DNA of 64,000 nucleotides from Halisarca cf. caerulea (GCA_963170055.1 CAUJGJ010000135.1:283501-347500), one strand, 5' to 3'; counted from the first letter of the stretch, positions 14,314 through 61,171 are shown. Notes: generated by a model not told the origin, from the sequence alone. A program made the numbers and translations.

Positions 14314-17119
14314 CATGACATTTAGCATGACTGAGATAGTGTATTTTGATTTACTTTGACTATGTATATAATTAATGATATGCGCATATTTAAATATTTA
14401 TTATAACTGAGACATCAAATTTCTCCATGTGTGACTTCTTTTTCCATAAAAACCCAATGTACGTTTGTAGGTATTGTATTGTACTTCATATTAAAAACAT
14501 TCATTCCATTCCACTGATAATGTGTGAGGTGAAGTCTTTTGTGGGAGTATTTCACGCATGTGTATTATATTGACTCGTATTCAAGTTTGAAGCAAGGTTT
14601 TCAAAAAATTGCCTCCGCTTAATTGTAGAGGATTATAAGTAATTTTCTAATATTAATAGAAAAACTAAAAGTTTACAATGACTTCAGACTTTTCTTATAA
14701 AGTTTGCATTCTTGTGGTTTCTTGAGAATGTTGTCCATTGCGCAATCAGGAGTTACCATGGTAACCATTTTGTCATAAAATTTGAAAATATAACCTATTT
14801 TGCATCCTTTTGTAAAATTTCAGGGTTGTACACCCTACCAAATTTGAATTTGACCCATTCAAAAATTCCCCCCATTACAACCCACAGTGGCCATTTCAAC
14901 ACAAACGCACTATATCATGATAATCATACAGAACTGGAATCCTAAAATATATGTGTACATGCTATAAACCTTTTGAAATTTGAGTACTCCTAATCAAATA
15001 TTATGCTGACACAAGGTCATATATTATGTCAGTAATACTCTGTAATTTCAAGACACTTGCGTTGAAGAGGCTTGAACAGGTTTCACTTCAAAGAAACTCT
15101 GTGCATGCATGTGACTAATCCACATGCATAATATAATTTTATTAATTATTATTCTTCCATGCACTGACAACTCCTGAGCCTAAGGACATAGCTACCTACT
15201 GCAACAGTCCAGAAATGCTTGGCTGAGCCTTTGCATGTGTGCTCCTCAGACCATAAGGATATGTCTCTGGCTCATGTATCACCAGCAACATGCGCACTGG
15301 ACACTCCTTCCAGATCTCTGACTGATACACACTGAATCAGATATACAACCTCATTATAAGCTTGGCTTCTTCATGCAGAATCTGCCTTTAGAGTTGGCTC
15401 TGAAGAAGCCAAGAACTTAATTCGTGTTGCGGTAGTGCAGGTTTAAAGCATTCAACAACAATTTCTATAATATGAAGTGGATGGGAACATGGAAAAATCT
15501 CGCATCAGGTGATTTCCAACAACTAAACCTTGTGATGATCATATTTTCCCTCAACTTTGAATTTCAAGTCATCCCTAGCCCATGAGCCAAATTAACGGCA
15601 TATATATCTCACGGCCCATCTTCACAGTTGGGAAGGGAGTAGAACTCTAGAATGTCGAGATGTTCGCCAAACGAGCTTGAGATGCCAGTCGGCTTAATTT
15701 CCCTTAATAAGCCATGAGCATGAAAGGACAAACATCTTCCCACATGCAATCTCCAGGAGCCTACATAAAAAATGCCAAGCAAATTGCAAGTTGCTTGCAG
15801 GTCACACATTGCAATGCATGTTTGCACTTGCAAGTGAGGAATCTTAAACGTGGACTGTGAAGGGATGAAGATGCACACAATTTTGATTAGGAAAGAAAAC
15901 TGCATGTGGACATGCCTGCATGCGCATTATTCTGCTACCTATATATTTATACAGTACTGGTTGGAAAGGTTGGAAATTTTACTTGGCGACAAATACTAAC
16001 AAGTCTACTGCACATAGGAATACGTACATACACATCAAATTCAATGCAAATACATCATATATACACACCCAAACACCATATTATCATCTTTAAGTTAACA
16101 ATCATGCAGTGGCTCGGATGCATATATATATACGTACCCTAACCACACAGATACCCGGGAAATGGATTTATAGAAATACTTTCTATAGCAACCTTATGCC
16201 TGCATGACATCATTGGATAGTGTAAGAGTAAAATAAAACTTTCTGATGAAATATGATGTGTTATATGTTGTAAATCCAAATTCATAAGAAAAGTGCAAAT
16301 GCATGATTGAAAGACAAAAAATTGCTAAATAAACAAATTGAATGTGGTCAAACTAGAACTCATTATAAAGAAAACATGACCAAGAAATTACAGGTACTTA
16401 AGCTTGCTTCCAGTGGTACCAATGTGAAATTGTTCGCTCCAGAACAAGATTGATGCTCACCAGACCTGTTTGGAACATTTCATCAGGTAGAACCAGTAAT
16501 CTTCTTGAAAATCACACATGGATTGCTCGTGTGACCTAGGCTTGCAGTTTTTAGAACGAGGTACAAATTTCCACTTCCATGTTGCCATGTTTTATGTTGA
16601 TTATTTGAAGGCAAAATTGAAATATTTCTGTGAACGTTTCTTGACGATCACTCCAATGTCCGTTTTTACCAGTTAGATGTTGATTTTAGAATACTAGCCA
16701 ATCTAATGTTTGTGCACACCATTCAAATTCAATGACAAAAATGGCGGTTACTTTAGTGTATCACTGCTCACCTTCTGAAACTGTGGACCTGGAAATTGTG
16801 TTGGTTTTCCGTAAAGAATGCGTGGTCACATAAACAAATTAAGCCTTTTAAAGTTTCAGTCCATAATTCTTAAGTGCTGTATATGCATAGGCAGATAGCA
16901 CTGACTGAATGCATCGCGGTGATATGGTGTGCTGAGTTTGGTGTGTACTTTTTCCCCTTCAAACATGTAAACATTTGAATGTGCATATCTACTATAATAG
17001 GTACTGACACTATTAACTGCAGGAAACAAGGTCTGATTGCAATAGAGTAGCCATTTGATGCGGTCAACATGTGAGCATGTCACACTTGCATGTGTGAGGA
17101 CTTCTGCTCATACACATAC
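14314..17119. other. Gene-free stretch, nothing recognised except one hairpin
   Basis: AT-rich sequence with no open frame that looks like protein. A perfect inverted repeat of 13 bases, CTTGGCTTCTTCA at 15,361-15,373 and its complement at 15,400-15,412, could form a hairpin with a 26-base loop. I saw no convincing exon, RNA gene or transposon end. Confidence 0.6.
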
Positions 17120-17554
17120 CTTGTCCTTAACCTTCATGACAGGTGGAATTGACTTTGCATGTGTCGATGCATTTCCACTATTGTCCTCAAGGTGTTCTGC
17201 TTGATCTGGATTTCGAGAATGTGGTTGTAGTGAGTGTGTCGACTGAGGTTCCTCCTCATTAGTTTGTAGACGTAAGCACGGAGGGCATGCCTGCTCTGGC
17301 CCATAAAATACTGACTGCGTCGATCCCCTCAAATTTGGGATGGCAGGTCCCATCATAGGTCAGATCATAAACATCGGTGTCCTCAATCTCGGTTAACGAG
17401 CTCGAGGTCCATAATAGGTCGGCTCAGTCTCCACTATCTCGGATGGTGAGGCCCATAGTGTGGTGCGAGGTGCAACTGGGGAAGAACCCACTGCCGTGTA
17501 GGACACGTTATTCTGATTCTTGGAAGCTGGTGGCTCGTTCGACGGTGGAGTTGC
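17120..17554 (-). pseudogene. Possible decayed exon of a receptor tail (tyrosine motifs)
   Basis: On the minus strand a good acceptor (CCTTTATTTCCCAG, exon from 17,554) and a good donor (GACAAG|GTATGTG, exon end 17,120) bracket 435 bases. One frame reads a Ser/Pro-rich sequence with NNVSYTAV (an ITIM-like spacing) and SEIVETEPTYYGP, then meets two stops before continuing with VFYGPEQ and KSIPPVMKVKDK up to the donor. Another frame, open between those stops, reads LTEIEDTDVYDLTYDGTCHP, which echoes the SEIVETEP motif, so a frameshift is likely. No family is recognised. It could also be non-coding sequence with chance frames. Confidence 0.28.
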
Positions 17555-17899
17555 CTGGGAAATAAAGGAGGAACGTTAGCATCTGGATTGTGCATTCGCC
17601 CATCTCTTCCGACAGGAAGACAGTTTTCAGAAGGCTGGGGACTACGTTCTCTGTATCTGTGATCACTCATTCAACTATAGACAACTGGAAAAGAAGAGTT
17701 GAAACTGCATATATGTCATTTCCTGTGCATGCTCATATAGTCAAGTGGCATCGATGTAAATATGGCGACAGGGGTAGAGTATCTATGTGCACGTGGTTCC
17801 ACTTGTCATCCGCAACTATGATTATTCATGCACTCTACATCCCTATATATATTTTGTCTGATCTATTTAATCATAGAATCCCTTTAATCAATTATTACA

Positions 17900-18690
17900 A
17901 TGTCATGCAAGACTTAGTAATTCCTGCATAGTGGAAAATCCACAAAATATGTACCACCCACTTGAACTACGTACAAGCCCATATCTCTGTTGTACATCAT
18001 TTATAAGGTCCTTTAGACCTTATTTTGAAAGAATATTTATTTATCCAGCCTATGGATTCGTAAAGCATTGATCATGCCTATCTCAATTATGTATAATATT
18101 ATATACTTAATTGGCCTATTATGAAATGTTTGACTCGATCCTTTGATCAAGGTAGAAAGTTTAACATGATGGTATTCTTTGATTTAAGAAAGGCTTTTGA
18201 CACTGTATACCCCATCAAGAACTGTTTTACAAGCTCTGGATGATAGCTATCACAGAACCTTCATGGTTTTGGTTTAGGGATTCTCTGAATCAAAGGCAGC
18301 ACTACATGCACTTCAATGATGCCTAGGCCTCTTCTCCACTACTTCTTGTGGCATCCCACAGTTGCAAGGGAGTGTCCTAGCACCCCTCCTCTTTCTCATC
18401 TTTGTATATGACATCCCATCAGTCCATGGCCCTCAACTCATCTATATGTACATGTTTGCTGACAACACTGAATTCACCAAATCTATCACGCAGTACAATG
18501 ACTCCTCTCAAGTACAATCTGATACAATACCATCACCGCTGCTCTGTAAATTGGTGCAACTAGTGGGGTCTATCACTCAGCCCTCAAAAATGTGCTTGCC
18601 TTCATTTCACACTGAATCCAAACCCCACTCCATCCTACACAACCAATGGTATCCACATACAAGTATTAGTTGACCAGAGTGATTTTGATA
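17900..18690 (+). pseudogene. Non-LTR retrotransposon reverse transcriptase relic
   Basis: Reverse-transcriptase blocks appear in order but in different frames: a WKIHKI then KPISLL block near 17,930-18,000, MVFFDLRKAFDTVYP (motif A) near 18,169-18,213, then GIPQLQGSVLAPLLFLIF and MFADNTEF (the usual FADD box, with the second aspartate changed to asparagine) between 18,350 and 18,480. Stops and at least one frameshift separate the blocks, so it is dead. The motif order and the PQGS-type block fit a LINE rather than a retrovirus-like element; the clade cannot be named from this. Confidence 0.85.
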
Positions 18691-19924
<1,234 letters not shown>

Positions 19925-20144
19925 TCTTGCAACTCATAGCCTGCATGCAGTGTGGGCTACATTGTGCCCCAAACTTTGTCATTGACAAAGTACAACCAGG
20001 CAAACCAACTGGGGGTGAGCCACCAGACATCAGTGAGGAAGAGACCCACTGGATATGGGCCCAGCTACTCCACCATCTATGATCGATGGCCCCCTTGTGC
20101 TATTGCATGGGGGTTTCCCATCTGTGAGCTGCAAGCCCCACAAG

Positions 20145-20162
20145 ATGGGGGGGGGGGGGGGG
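20145..20162. repeat. Poly-G run
   Basis: Uninterrupted run of about 17 G following CACAAGAT. No gene is seen around it. Confidence 0.9.
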
Positions 20163-20449
20163 CTAGGGTTGGGCTGCAGTTGAAGTGATGGTGTATCCAC
20201 CTAACTCACATGCAGCACCATGCATGCACAGTGATTCCCACCCCTAAACTTGGTAATGTTCAGGCTAATAGCATCTAGGGCACCAGGCATGCAGCCAATG
20301 ATCATTCACATACAGCTTTTATCCTTTTAATCTGCCATGCACCTGCATGCTGGCAACAAAACAGACGTACTGATGCACAAGAGACTACTATAAAAACTAT
20401 GTATAGCCGCTCACGCCAACTGCATGGACAACACATGCTGATATACATG

Positions 20450-20484
20450 CACACACACACACGCACGCACCCACACACACACAT

Positions 20485-20538
<54 letters not shown>
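20450..20538. repeat. (CA)n microsatellite
   Basis: CA repeat with CG and TG variants. The following 300 bases (20,580-20,880) are very AT-rich with many ATTATTAT runs and no gene. Confidence 0.95.
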
Positions 20539-20539
<1 letters not shown>

Positions 20540-20540
<1 letters not shown>

Positions 20541-22087
20541 ATGCATAATGCATATACATGTACATGCACTGCGCACGCACAATTATAATATTATTATTAG
20601 AATTAGAATTATACATCAAAACTACGTATAATGTATATTGTATATAATAATAATTATAATATATTAAAATTACTACATGATATTATAATATTATTATTAT
20701 GATCATATACATACTACAGCAGGTCTATATAATATTACATATAATATTATTGACATGTACAGCATGTATCATAATAAAAGAAGTTCATGCAATTCCCCCA
20801 AAAATCTGAGAATTTTTATAATTATATAATTATTATAGAGTAAAAAATGGCAATTCGGCCAGATACAAATTTGGCCATGCAACATTTCATACCAGTAATT
20901 AAAGGCTATGAACTTACAACCCCTGTCAACCATAGCCCTCTATGAGTACTGACTGTAGTTGGAAACTTAGGTGGTTCTGTTATATCTTCCAGAAATGGGA
21001 GCAATTCCCTTCCTGTGGCCACATAAATGATCATTTGGCCACTTGTATGTAAATTGTCCGCGCTTGTTTTCTCTATCAGTACCAGTCACTTCAATTCAGA
21101 AGACTCCGAAACATTCACAGCAAACCACAATACATGCCCCCTAATTTCCTATAAAATTCCAGCTCCAAAATGTTCAGTTAGGTTAGGTTAATTAGAACAG
21201 ACAATGTTACATATTACATTATGTTTAAAATCTGACTTTATGCAAACGCATGTTATGCGTAATCACAAGAATGTGAATTGACCACGCAGGGTGGTAGATC
21301 AGAACTATAGACATGATACCACTGAGAACATTTTGCACTATTAATTATTAAGCTCCTACATGCATGTTGCAAAGAGAATTGAGTACCATCATGATGCATA
21401 TAACGCACATTAAACAGTAGTTTTCTGTAGATCAGCTAATTCTTGACAACCTATAGCTGCTATATGAAAATTCCTTCGATCTATTCCTGAAAGGTACAAG
21501 AGAACCATGGCCACCTAGCTATAGATTTATATAACTACAGCCATATGCAGTACATATTAGATCTATGCAACGTTGAGAGAAAATATAAGTTCAAATAATA
21601 TAGCCTTTGATTACTGGTATTATATGAAGTGTATAGGTACGTGGCCAAATATGTATCTGCGCATATATGGAATTGTCATTTTTACTCTATTTCATGCATG
21701 CATGCATGTGTATATTTGCTATAATTATATGGTAACCATGCCATGCTCGTGCACGCGATTACATGAACATGCATGATGTATATTATGCATGTAAGAAATA
21801 CGTATGCACGCAAGACTCAGGCATAGAATAATATTCACAAAACCATGACAAGTATTGATCATGTAATATTATTACATATGTACATGTGCAATGCAATGAT
21901 TGTATCATAAACCTTTACGACACACATAAGCAGTATGCTAATATGCTTGTGTCCCATTCCATGACGGTTTAAGTGCAAAGTATAACAGGGTGCATTATAT
22001 AGGCCTGGCATCAGACTGATGATTCAGCAGAAGAAAAATAAGATTGACATCCACAGTACACAAGAAAGTTGTGAATTAGGAGTTAAT
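20540..22087. other. AT-rich intergenic stretch, nothing recognised
   Basis: No coding frame, RNA gene or transposon end recognised. It lies downstream of the stop codon of the receptor gene (stop at 22,088-22,090 on the minus strand) and should hold its 3' untranslated region. I did not find a clear AATAAA on that strand. Confidence 0.5.
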
Positions 22088-44247
<22,160 letters not shown>

Positions 44248-44514
44248 TTACAAAAAATACCCACGTGACTGTCGTAGGCGAGAAAAATAAATATAGGGAC
44301 GACTACGCAAGACCATTATTGCCCCTGCCCCGGAGAGATGTATTAGCACCAAAACACAGGAAAAGGACCAAAAATGAAGAACACCCGGGGAAATTCTCGT
44401 GGAATAGGAACACTGTCTAATAAAGCAACACATGATATGGATATCATGCAGTTCAGTAAGTACTAGTCAGAGAAACTGTACGTGGTAGCCTGCAGTCCAT
44501 GTATGTGGTCTGAT

Positions 44515-50800
<6,286 letters not shown>

Positions 50801-51013
50801 CGCGGAATAAGTAATAAGAATGTTAAGAGATGGTATATTCCTGGGTATACAACTTTTCCAAGGGGCAAATATTCTCGCACAAATCATATACTAGGATGCT
50901 TGAATCACAGACGATTACAGAGCATGCACGGAGGCCATTTTCTTCGCGCGGTTGGTTGGCTTTTTCCCGCTCTGTGCGGTTGCGCAATGATCATGTAGCA
51001 CACCACTAAGAAA
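50801..51013. promoter_or_regulatory. Shared divergent promoter region APEX1-GET1
   Basis: Only 213 bases separate the start codons of APEX1 (minus, 50,800) and GET1 (plus, 51,014), so both promoters and 5' leaders must lie here or overlap. A GCGCGGTTGGTTGG patch is locally GC-rich. No TATA box stands out. Confidence 0.65.
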
Positions 51014-54838
<3,825 letters not shown>

Positions 54839-55339
54839 ATGGTCTATACTTTTGTATTGTATTGTGTGTTGCAGTGAACCTGTGCACACAGTGTTTTCAT
54901 CAGTCTATTTTCCTTTCATCCCTCTCGACCATAACTCCCATCTCTACTGTATGGATACAACCACTGTTCCAATACATGCATAGTTATAACTTATACGTAG
55001 CGTCATTTATTGAAATACTTCTCAATACAGTACATGTCATAAAAAGTTCCCATATCGTATCGTATTCGTAATCAAGTTCTATCGTATTACGATCGTAAAT
55101 TCATAGTATCGTCATGGTGAATACTAACTACAATGTAATATGAAGACAGACACATTGTACATTAATCAAAGAAGGCAAGAATGTGCAGTTATTGGATTAA
55201 GTTAAATTTGGGATGCAGCACTGGAGATGTCCTCAGGGATCATAATATTTGTGGCCTTTGCATACATCATTATGAATACATGCAAAGTGGGTTATAATGA
55301 CGTCATTTCAGGGATTGTCCCTTGTGCACGTTTTGCAAA

Positions 55340-57343
55340 ATGGCTTCCAAGCGTTGGATGCCTCATGGATATGTACACCCATGGGTCAGCAAAGCTGAGT
55401 GGTTACAAGTGTATCAAGATATAGCATCCGGAGGAGAAACTAACAATAGACGAGCCTGCGCTCAGATGAAAGCCTGGACTTCCCGTTCGTCCACACCACT
55501 TCCCTTCCCCGTAGAATCTACCGCGGACATTTTGGAGTGTAACTTGTTAAGTGGAGCTATAGCCTCGAGCGCCGTTGGAAATGAACATGTCCTATGCTTG
55601 TCCTACGCTATGGCCGTTAACAGGTTGGTTGTTTGCTCTCCGTGAATATCTAGTAAGCGTCTTATGTGTTATGTCCCATACTCTTTCCTCGTAGCCAGCT
55701 GGAGTCCACCCCCCTCCATGTTACACCTTGTATTTCCTTGTGTAGGATAAAGTAGTTTGGTGTAGCCCAGACCTTGTTCACATCTCTTTTATTCAAGGAC
55801 TGACTGCACCTTCCCAGATGAGGTCCATTCTTGAATAAGGAAATGAGAATGTTGACTGAGCTGCACGAGGTTAAGAGTAAATCTAGTCCTACTACAAATG
55901 TATTTGGTAAATCTGTGCCAGCAATTTTAGTGCGTCGCATCTCATTTTCTACTCAAAATACGTATACTTCACAGGAACCTTTACCCACTTCTTGAAGGCC
56001 TACAATGTGCAGATATTCTGCACTGCATGATTGCAATTGTACTTATTTCCTACACTACCAAGATTTGGCGTGCTATTTTTAGCATTAGCCTGCATCCACT
56101 GAAGCAGTTCCTTGTATACGTACATTCAAGTGCTTTCATGTCAATATCCTAATGCTTGTCTACATACATGTACGTACATAAGCTCCACATTCAAGCACTT
56201 GTGTACGACATACGTACATACATACGTAATCCCTCCATTGCAGATTTGTCAATGGGGCTAATGAGTATGGTCTGGCCAAAGGTCACAAGGGATCGATTAT
56301 GGTGGTCACAGGAATGGTGAGGGCACTTGGGTGGAGTCTGTGGGTTAGCAGGTGTGGTCTGAGGGCATTGGGTGCATCTGAGGACTTGGAGGGTGCTCTG
56401 AGAGTTGTGTGATTTTTCTATTAGTGTGTATAGTTATTACATAGTTAAAGGTTATGACCTGGGTGAGGGGTGGTCGGTGGAGTCGGATGAGTGGTGGGTG
56501 GGGTCAGATGAGGGATTGTGAGTGGTGTCAAATGAGTGATGGGGGGAGCCAGATCAAGGGTGGTGGATGGAGTCAGATGAAGAGTGGTGGGTGGAGTCAG
56601 ATGGTTGGTGGTGGATGGAGTCAGATGGTGGGTGGTGTGGAGTCAGATGAAGGGTGGTGGGTGGGGTCAGATGGTAGGTGATGAGTTGAATTGGATGAAG
56701 GGTGGTGAGTATTGGATAAGGGTTACGGATATATGTAGTCTGTGTTGACCTCTGATGTGAGGGTGATTTTGGCACTTCGATTTCACTGTTTGATTTCTCC
56801 AGTTGGGAATCCCATCATGGGTGGTAGATGCTCGTCATGCTGCAGCACACGGACTGCTTCCTCCACTGGGCACCCTTCGTTCCTGCTTGGATGTGGCCTT
56901 CAGGTGGATTCGAGCTGAGTATTGGGAGAAGGTTTCAGAGGAGGTCAAGAAGAAACTCACTGGAAATACAGCTCCTGGTGTGTATCAACTGGATAGTGTA
57001 CCATAAGACATGAAGGGGGGGGGGGGTCAATAGCACAGTTATAGTGAAGTAAGGGGCAGGGGTAGGCACATTTGTATGTGATGATGTAAGGTATGTGCAA
57101 GGGTCTTGGGTGTGCTCCCCAAAGAACATTTGAGGTTTTAGGTATCCGAGGCTGTAATAGACCACTCAAGCAAGTGTGCTACTACACAAATCACTACTAC
57201 ACTTCTGCATGTGTGCTACGGGATAAAATATCAAGGGTTATGAGGGTGGAGCAATTTATCCTTCTCCCCTCCCGTGTTAATGTGTGCTCTTGAGTGATCA
57301 TGTAGCATGAATATGTACATACATGCACATGCCACACACACAC

Positions 57344-57388
<45 letters not shown>

Positions 57389-57395
57389 CGCGCGC

Positions 57396-57426
<31 letters not shown>

Positions 57427-57466
57427 TGCTTGCACACACATGCTCGCACTCAAACACACAAACACA

Positions 57467-57520
<54 letters not shown>

Positions 57521-57527
57521 CGCGCGC

Positions 57528-57576
<49 letters not shown>

Positions 57577-57606
57577 CTTGCACACACATGCTCGCACTCA
57601 AACACA

Positions 57607-57685
<79 letters not shown>

Positions 57686-59498
57686 ACACGTACACACACA
57701 CACATGTACACACACAGGGAGAGAGATATACTTTTTGACCTCATTTCCATGCGAGTCTCTTTGTTTATCCCAGCCTTTCCCTCCTCTACACACAGCCAGT
57801 AAAGTGACCAAGTACTCTCTGGCCATCATGGATGAGTACTGGAGGAGGATTGGTGGTGAGAGCAAACACTTGCCAGCCCAAGCTGCCAATGAACTCAAGT
57901 TTCTTGAACCAAGGTATGGTAAAGAGAAGGATTGATGTGTTTGACCATTTTGATAATATTATAGAATCTTCAGGCAGCAGGGATAGATAAGGTTAGGTAG
58001 GTGAGAATGAGCAAATTATTGCAATTAGTAGAGACTATGTGGCCAGTATTGTTTTGTGCTATTCTGTTGTCGGTGTTATTCAAGTTTTGTACTGTCCTCC
58101 TTGACTGCTTTCATGCTAAAGTGAATTTTCAGTATCTTTTTGTAAACCCAAATCCCTATTTGCCATTTTCTTTTCATGTTATCCCTGTATAATATGGAGT
58201 ACTACCTTACTCCATAATAAAGGACAAAGCTTGTTTGGCCTAAATGACTTTGCCTTCACTTCAGATAACCTGTTCATCACATAGATCTAAACATTTACGT
58301 ACGTAAGATGTTATTGTACTTAAGCTATCCATTCCACCCAACCCTTCCTGCAGGGATCTTGTGCTCCTTCTCAATGGTTCTTCATTCCTAGCTGTACCCG
58401 AGCATAGCATGTCAAAGCTCTGCACACAGTGTGAAGATGTCTTGAAGCAGGCATCAAAACACGGTATAGTCTAACTTCTTGTACGTTGTGTTGTTGCATC
58501 ACCTACCTTACATCCTATTTCATTTGAAATGTGTTGTGTGTACGTATTTTTATAGACCTGAATGAGGATCTGTACTTTCTGCCTGTTCTTCCGAAAAAAT
58601 TGACATCATTTTGGGGGCACGTGCTCAAGCATGTTTGCACTGCTGATAACAATTTTCTGACCAACCTCTCGCGAGCTCTTCTAGAGTGCGTGCATGTAGA
58701 CGTTCACTCCACTCAGGACGTGGTCAGGTATGGCGGATGGATACAGTTCATTCTTCAAGATTTCAAACAGGACAATTCCAAGTGTGTCATCGGTTGGGGC
58801 GACCTACTTCACTCCTGTAAAAGCAACCCAGGACCATTGTCTGCTGGAGTTATGAAGATTATCACAGAAAACCTCAAGAATACTTCTCTTTACAGTGTAA
58901 CTCGTCTGGCTCAGCTTTTGGCGGCCTCTAAACTGTTGACTCTCTCTGAGAGAGTAGCTTTGTGTCTTCCTCCTCAGCTGGACAGTGTGAAATTGAAGGG
59001 AAATGAAGAATTTGTGGTGGACCTCATGTCCGTGGTTGAGAGAGCAAGGAAAAGGGGGCAGTATGCTGACAGAGATGTAGAGAAGCAGAAGATATTTAGA
59101 CTTGATAACAGTATGTGTGTTGTACGTATGTGGAACTTAGTAAGTGCATGTACTGTTGTGTAGACAGTCCATCCTTACATGCTTCCATCTGTACATGTGT
59201 TAGATGCATCTACACACTAGTAGATGATTGCAAGCCTGTATGTGTATATTCAGCAGGCATACATGATTCATAAAAATGTTATAGAATGTATTGATGTGGG
59301 TACCACTTTTACTACAGGTGGATTTGGTAGAGTCCCCACATTGTCTGGAACAGGGATGTCTGAAGACAAACAAGCTGTGGTACTGAACCTTCCAAGGCAA
59401 CTGGACAAGGAGAGATCTAATGCCAATACTAATAGTAGTAGTAGTCAAAATACCAAGCAAAGTGTGTGATTGTGTGTGCGTGCATGCGTGCGTGCACA

Positions 59499-59576
<78 letters not shown>

Positions 59577-59579
59577 TGT

Positions 59580-59630
<51 letters not shown>

Positions 59631-60158
59631 ACAGTGTGTGTGTGCAATGTGCATGCATATCTGAGTACATACATGCATGTATGACTGTGGGGGTGTTGTG
59701 TGTACGTATATGTGTATGTGTATACTTGCGTACATGCATGCATGTGTGTTCCACTGGTATTTCATGTATGAATGTTTGATTTGTGAGGTCCATTGTTAAC
59801 TTTGTACCGGTTGTTCCAATTGCACTTAAATTCTCGTTTGCTACACATATTCTCTGACTCACTATGTAGCTGTTGATGATGACAAAGAAATGGACACAAA
59901 TCAAAGTCCTTCACCAGAATCACTGTGAGTTTTGAGCCACATGGATAGTAGTAGTGCCACCCTCAGTGTGTGTGGATGGATCAATATATACTGACTAATG
60001 CACTAGTTTGTGTACTCGTATGTTGCAGGGCTGATTCAAATATGCCAGATCCTCAAAACTGCCTCCAAGTACAAGAAATGGGAACAGATGACATGTGTTT
60101 GCAGGATTTAGTGCATTCTCGTACACAAAGAATCAAAACATCACTAAAACTTCTTTAA
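55340..60158 (+). CDS. LAS1L: LAS1-like ribosome biogenesis nuclease, nine exons
   Basis: Exons: 55,340-55,623; 56,244-56,316; 56,803-56,977; 57,796-57,913; 58,354-58,463; 58,556-59,110; 59,318-59,461; 59,870-59,924; 60,029-60,158. The 1,644 bases give 547 residues with every junction in phase. The N-terminal Las1 domain shows WVSKAEWLQVY, STADILECNLLSG, FVNGANEYGLAKG and IPSWVVDARHAAAHGLLPP. The RHAAAH at residues 130-135 fits the HEPN nuclease RxxxxH active site. Las1 with the kinase Nol9/Grc3 cuts pre-rRNA in ITS2 in the nucleolus for 60S maturation. The C-terminal half (DLYFLPVLPKKLTSFWGHVL and following helices) fits the LAS1L C-terminal region. It is shorter than human LAS1L (about 734), mostly because the acidic insert is missing. 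The tail from residue 430 is low-complexity. The exon 7 donor AA|GTGTGTG opens into a GT microsatellite. Confidence 0.92.
56460..56720. repeat. Minisatellite, GGTGGGTGGAGTCAGATGA-type units
   Basis: About ten variable units of roughly 20-25 bases built on GTGGGTGGAGTCAGATG, in LAS1L intron 2. Strongly G-rich on the transcribed-sense strand. Confidence 0.85.
57334..57716. repeat. (CA)n array with a duplicated composite block
   Basis: CA repeats in LAS1L intron 3. A composite of CACATGCGCGCGCACACGC, a CA tract, then ATGCTTGCACACACATGCTC and CACTCAAACACAC occurs twice (about 57,385-57,475 and 57,517-57,615), so the array grew by block duplication. Confidence 0.93.
59462..59634. repeat. (GT)n microsatellite at a LAS1L splice donor
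   Basis: The intron begins GTGTGTGATTGTGTG at 59,462 and runs into a long GT tract to about 59,630. Confidence 0.95.
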
Positions 60159-60626
60159 AATTTAAGTTTCCTGTTTTTTTTCTGGAGGCCTATAGCCAGG
60201 TATCTGTTGGCAAATGACAACTTTTGATTTTGATTCTTGTTTTATCTCGAGCATGTCTAACATGTGGATGCTTATGTGTATTGCCCTTTGTGATAATGCT
60301 CAAGAGATTGAAATGTCTGTTTCTCATCACAGTAATACTGAAAAAGCATGCTACCAATGAATGACTTATCAAAGAGTATATTTAGGTACCCCGAACATGT
60401 GTGCATTATATTGCTACCAGGGCATTATAATGATACACAAGCAAATGACTAGTCACTGACAGTTTGTCCATATTAAACTGAATTCCACAGAAGCGGGCTA
60501 TAATTGGACTGCCTGCACACTCGCACCTTTTGTCAATAGATTATTTATTAATTATTGCAATTGGCCAGTCATACATAAATGCACGTGGACATTCGAGTGT
60601 ACTTATGTTATATTATATCAGGCATC

Positions 60627-60790
60627 TATGAAATTCCTTGTGTGGGATGTGACCTGCATATATGCGATCGTGGATACATTCTGTAGCTCCCGCAGAAGTG
60701 CATTAGCTAAGGAAGCAGGAGGAACTGCAGCCATTGCTGAGAGAGAAGGCAAGAAAGTAGGAGCACCTGGACAGGTCGTACAGCTTCCAG
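60627..60790 (+). pseudogene. Possible C-terminal fragment of a non-LTR retrotransposon
   Basis: An open frame reads KFLVWDVTCIYAIVDTFC, then RSALAKEAGGTAAIAEREGK. WDVT.(P)DT, followed by A-rich and K-rich helices, is a familiar C-terminal pattern of LINE-type reverse transcriptases in invertebrates. The match is from memory of the pattern and is short. The rest of the open frame to 61,047 (including LGQRLKSAVATAWRSS) is not recognised. Confidence 0.4.
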
Positions 60791-61056
60791 CTAGACAATA
60801 TCGCAGTGGAAACCTGTGGATCAATGCCCCCAGACTCATTGTGCTTCCTGTGTGTGACCTTGGCCAAAGGTTGAAATCAGCTGTAGCCACTGCATGGAGA
60901 TCTTCAATCAGATATATCGCTATATATCTATATTATGCAGCTTTCAGTGCCCATACAAACAGGGAATGCCTTAATTCCCATTGTACGCGTGCATGTTCCT
61001 CGAGATCTACTTCCGCTCGAACGGAAGTGGCATGGAGAACAGAGTAGAAAATTACA

Positions 61057-61078
61057 TGGTCCGGCTACGCGAGACTAG
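61057..61078. mobile_element. Terminal fragment of the CTAGTCTGGCGTAGCC MITE family
   Basis: CCGGCTACGCGAGACTAGTTA matches the right end of copy 1 at 51,715-51,733. No left partner was seen, so it is a solo end. It lies about 100 bases upstream of the PFK start codon. Confidence 0.6.
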
Positions 61079-61171
61079 TTATGAGCAGGTGCTCGAGAGT
61101 TCACTACAGGGTCAATTGTTATTTTGAAGAGTACAGTATGTTCTAGATATCGGCGTAGAGCTAATTTGGCA

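Noticed and set aside
15609..15905. 98-residue minus-strand frame
   Set aside because: No domain, no splice context, composition like random AT-rich DNA.
60618..60890. 90-residue minus-strand frame
   Set aside because: Antisense of the plus-strand frame that shows the LINE-like WDVT pattern.
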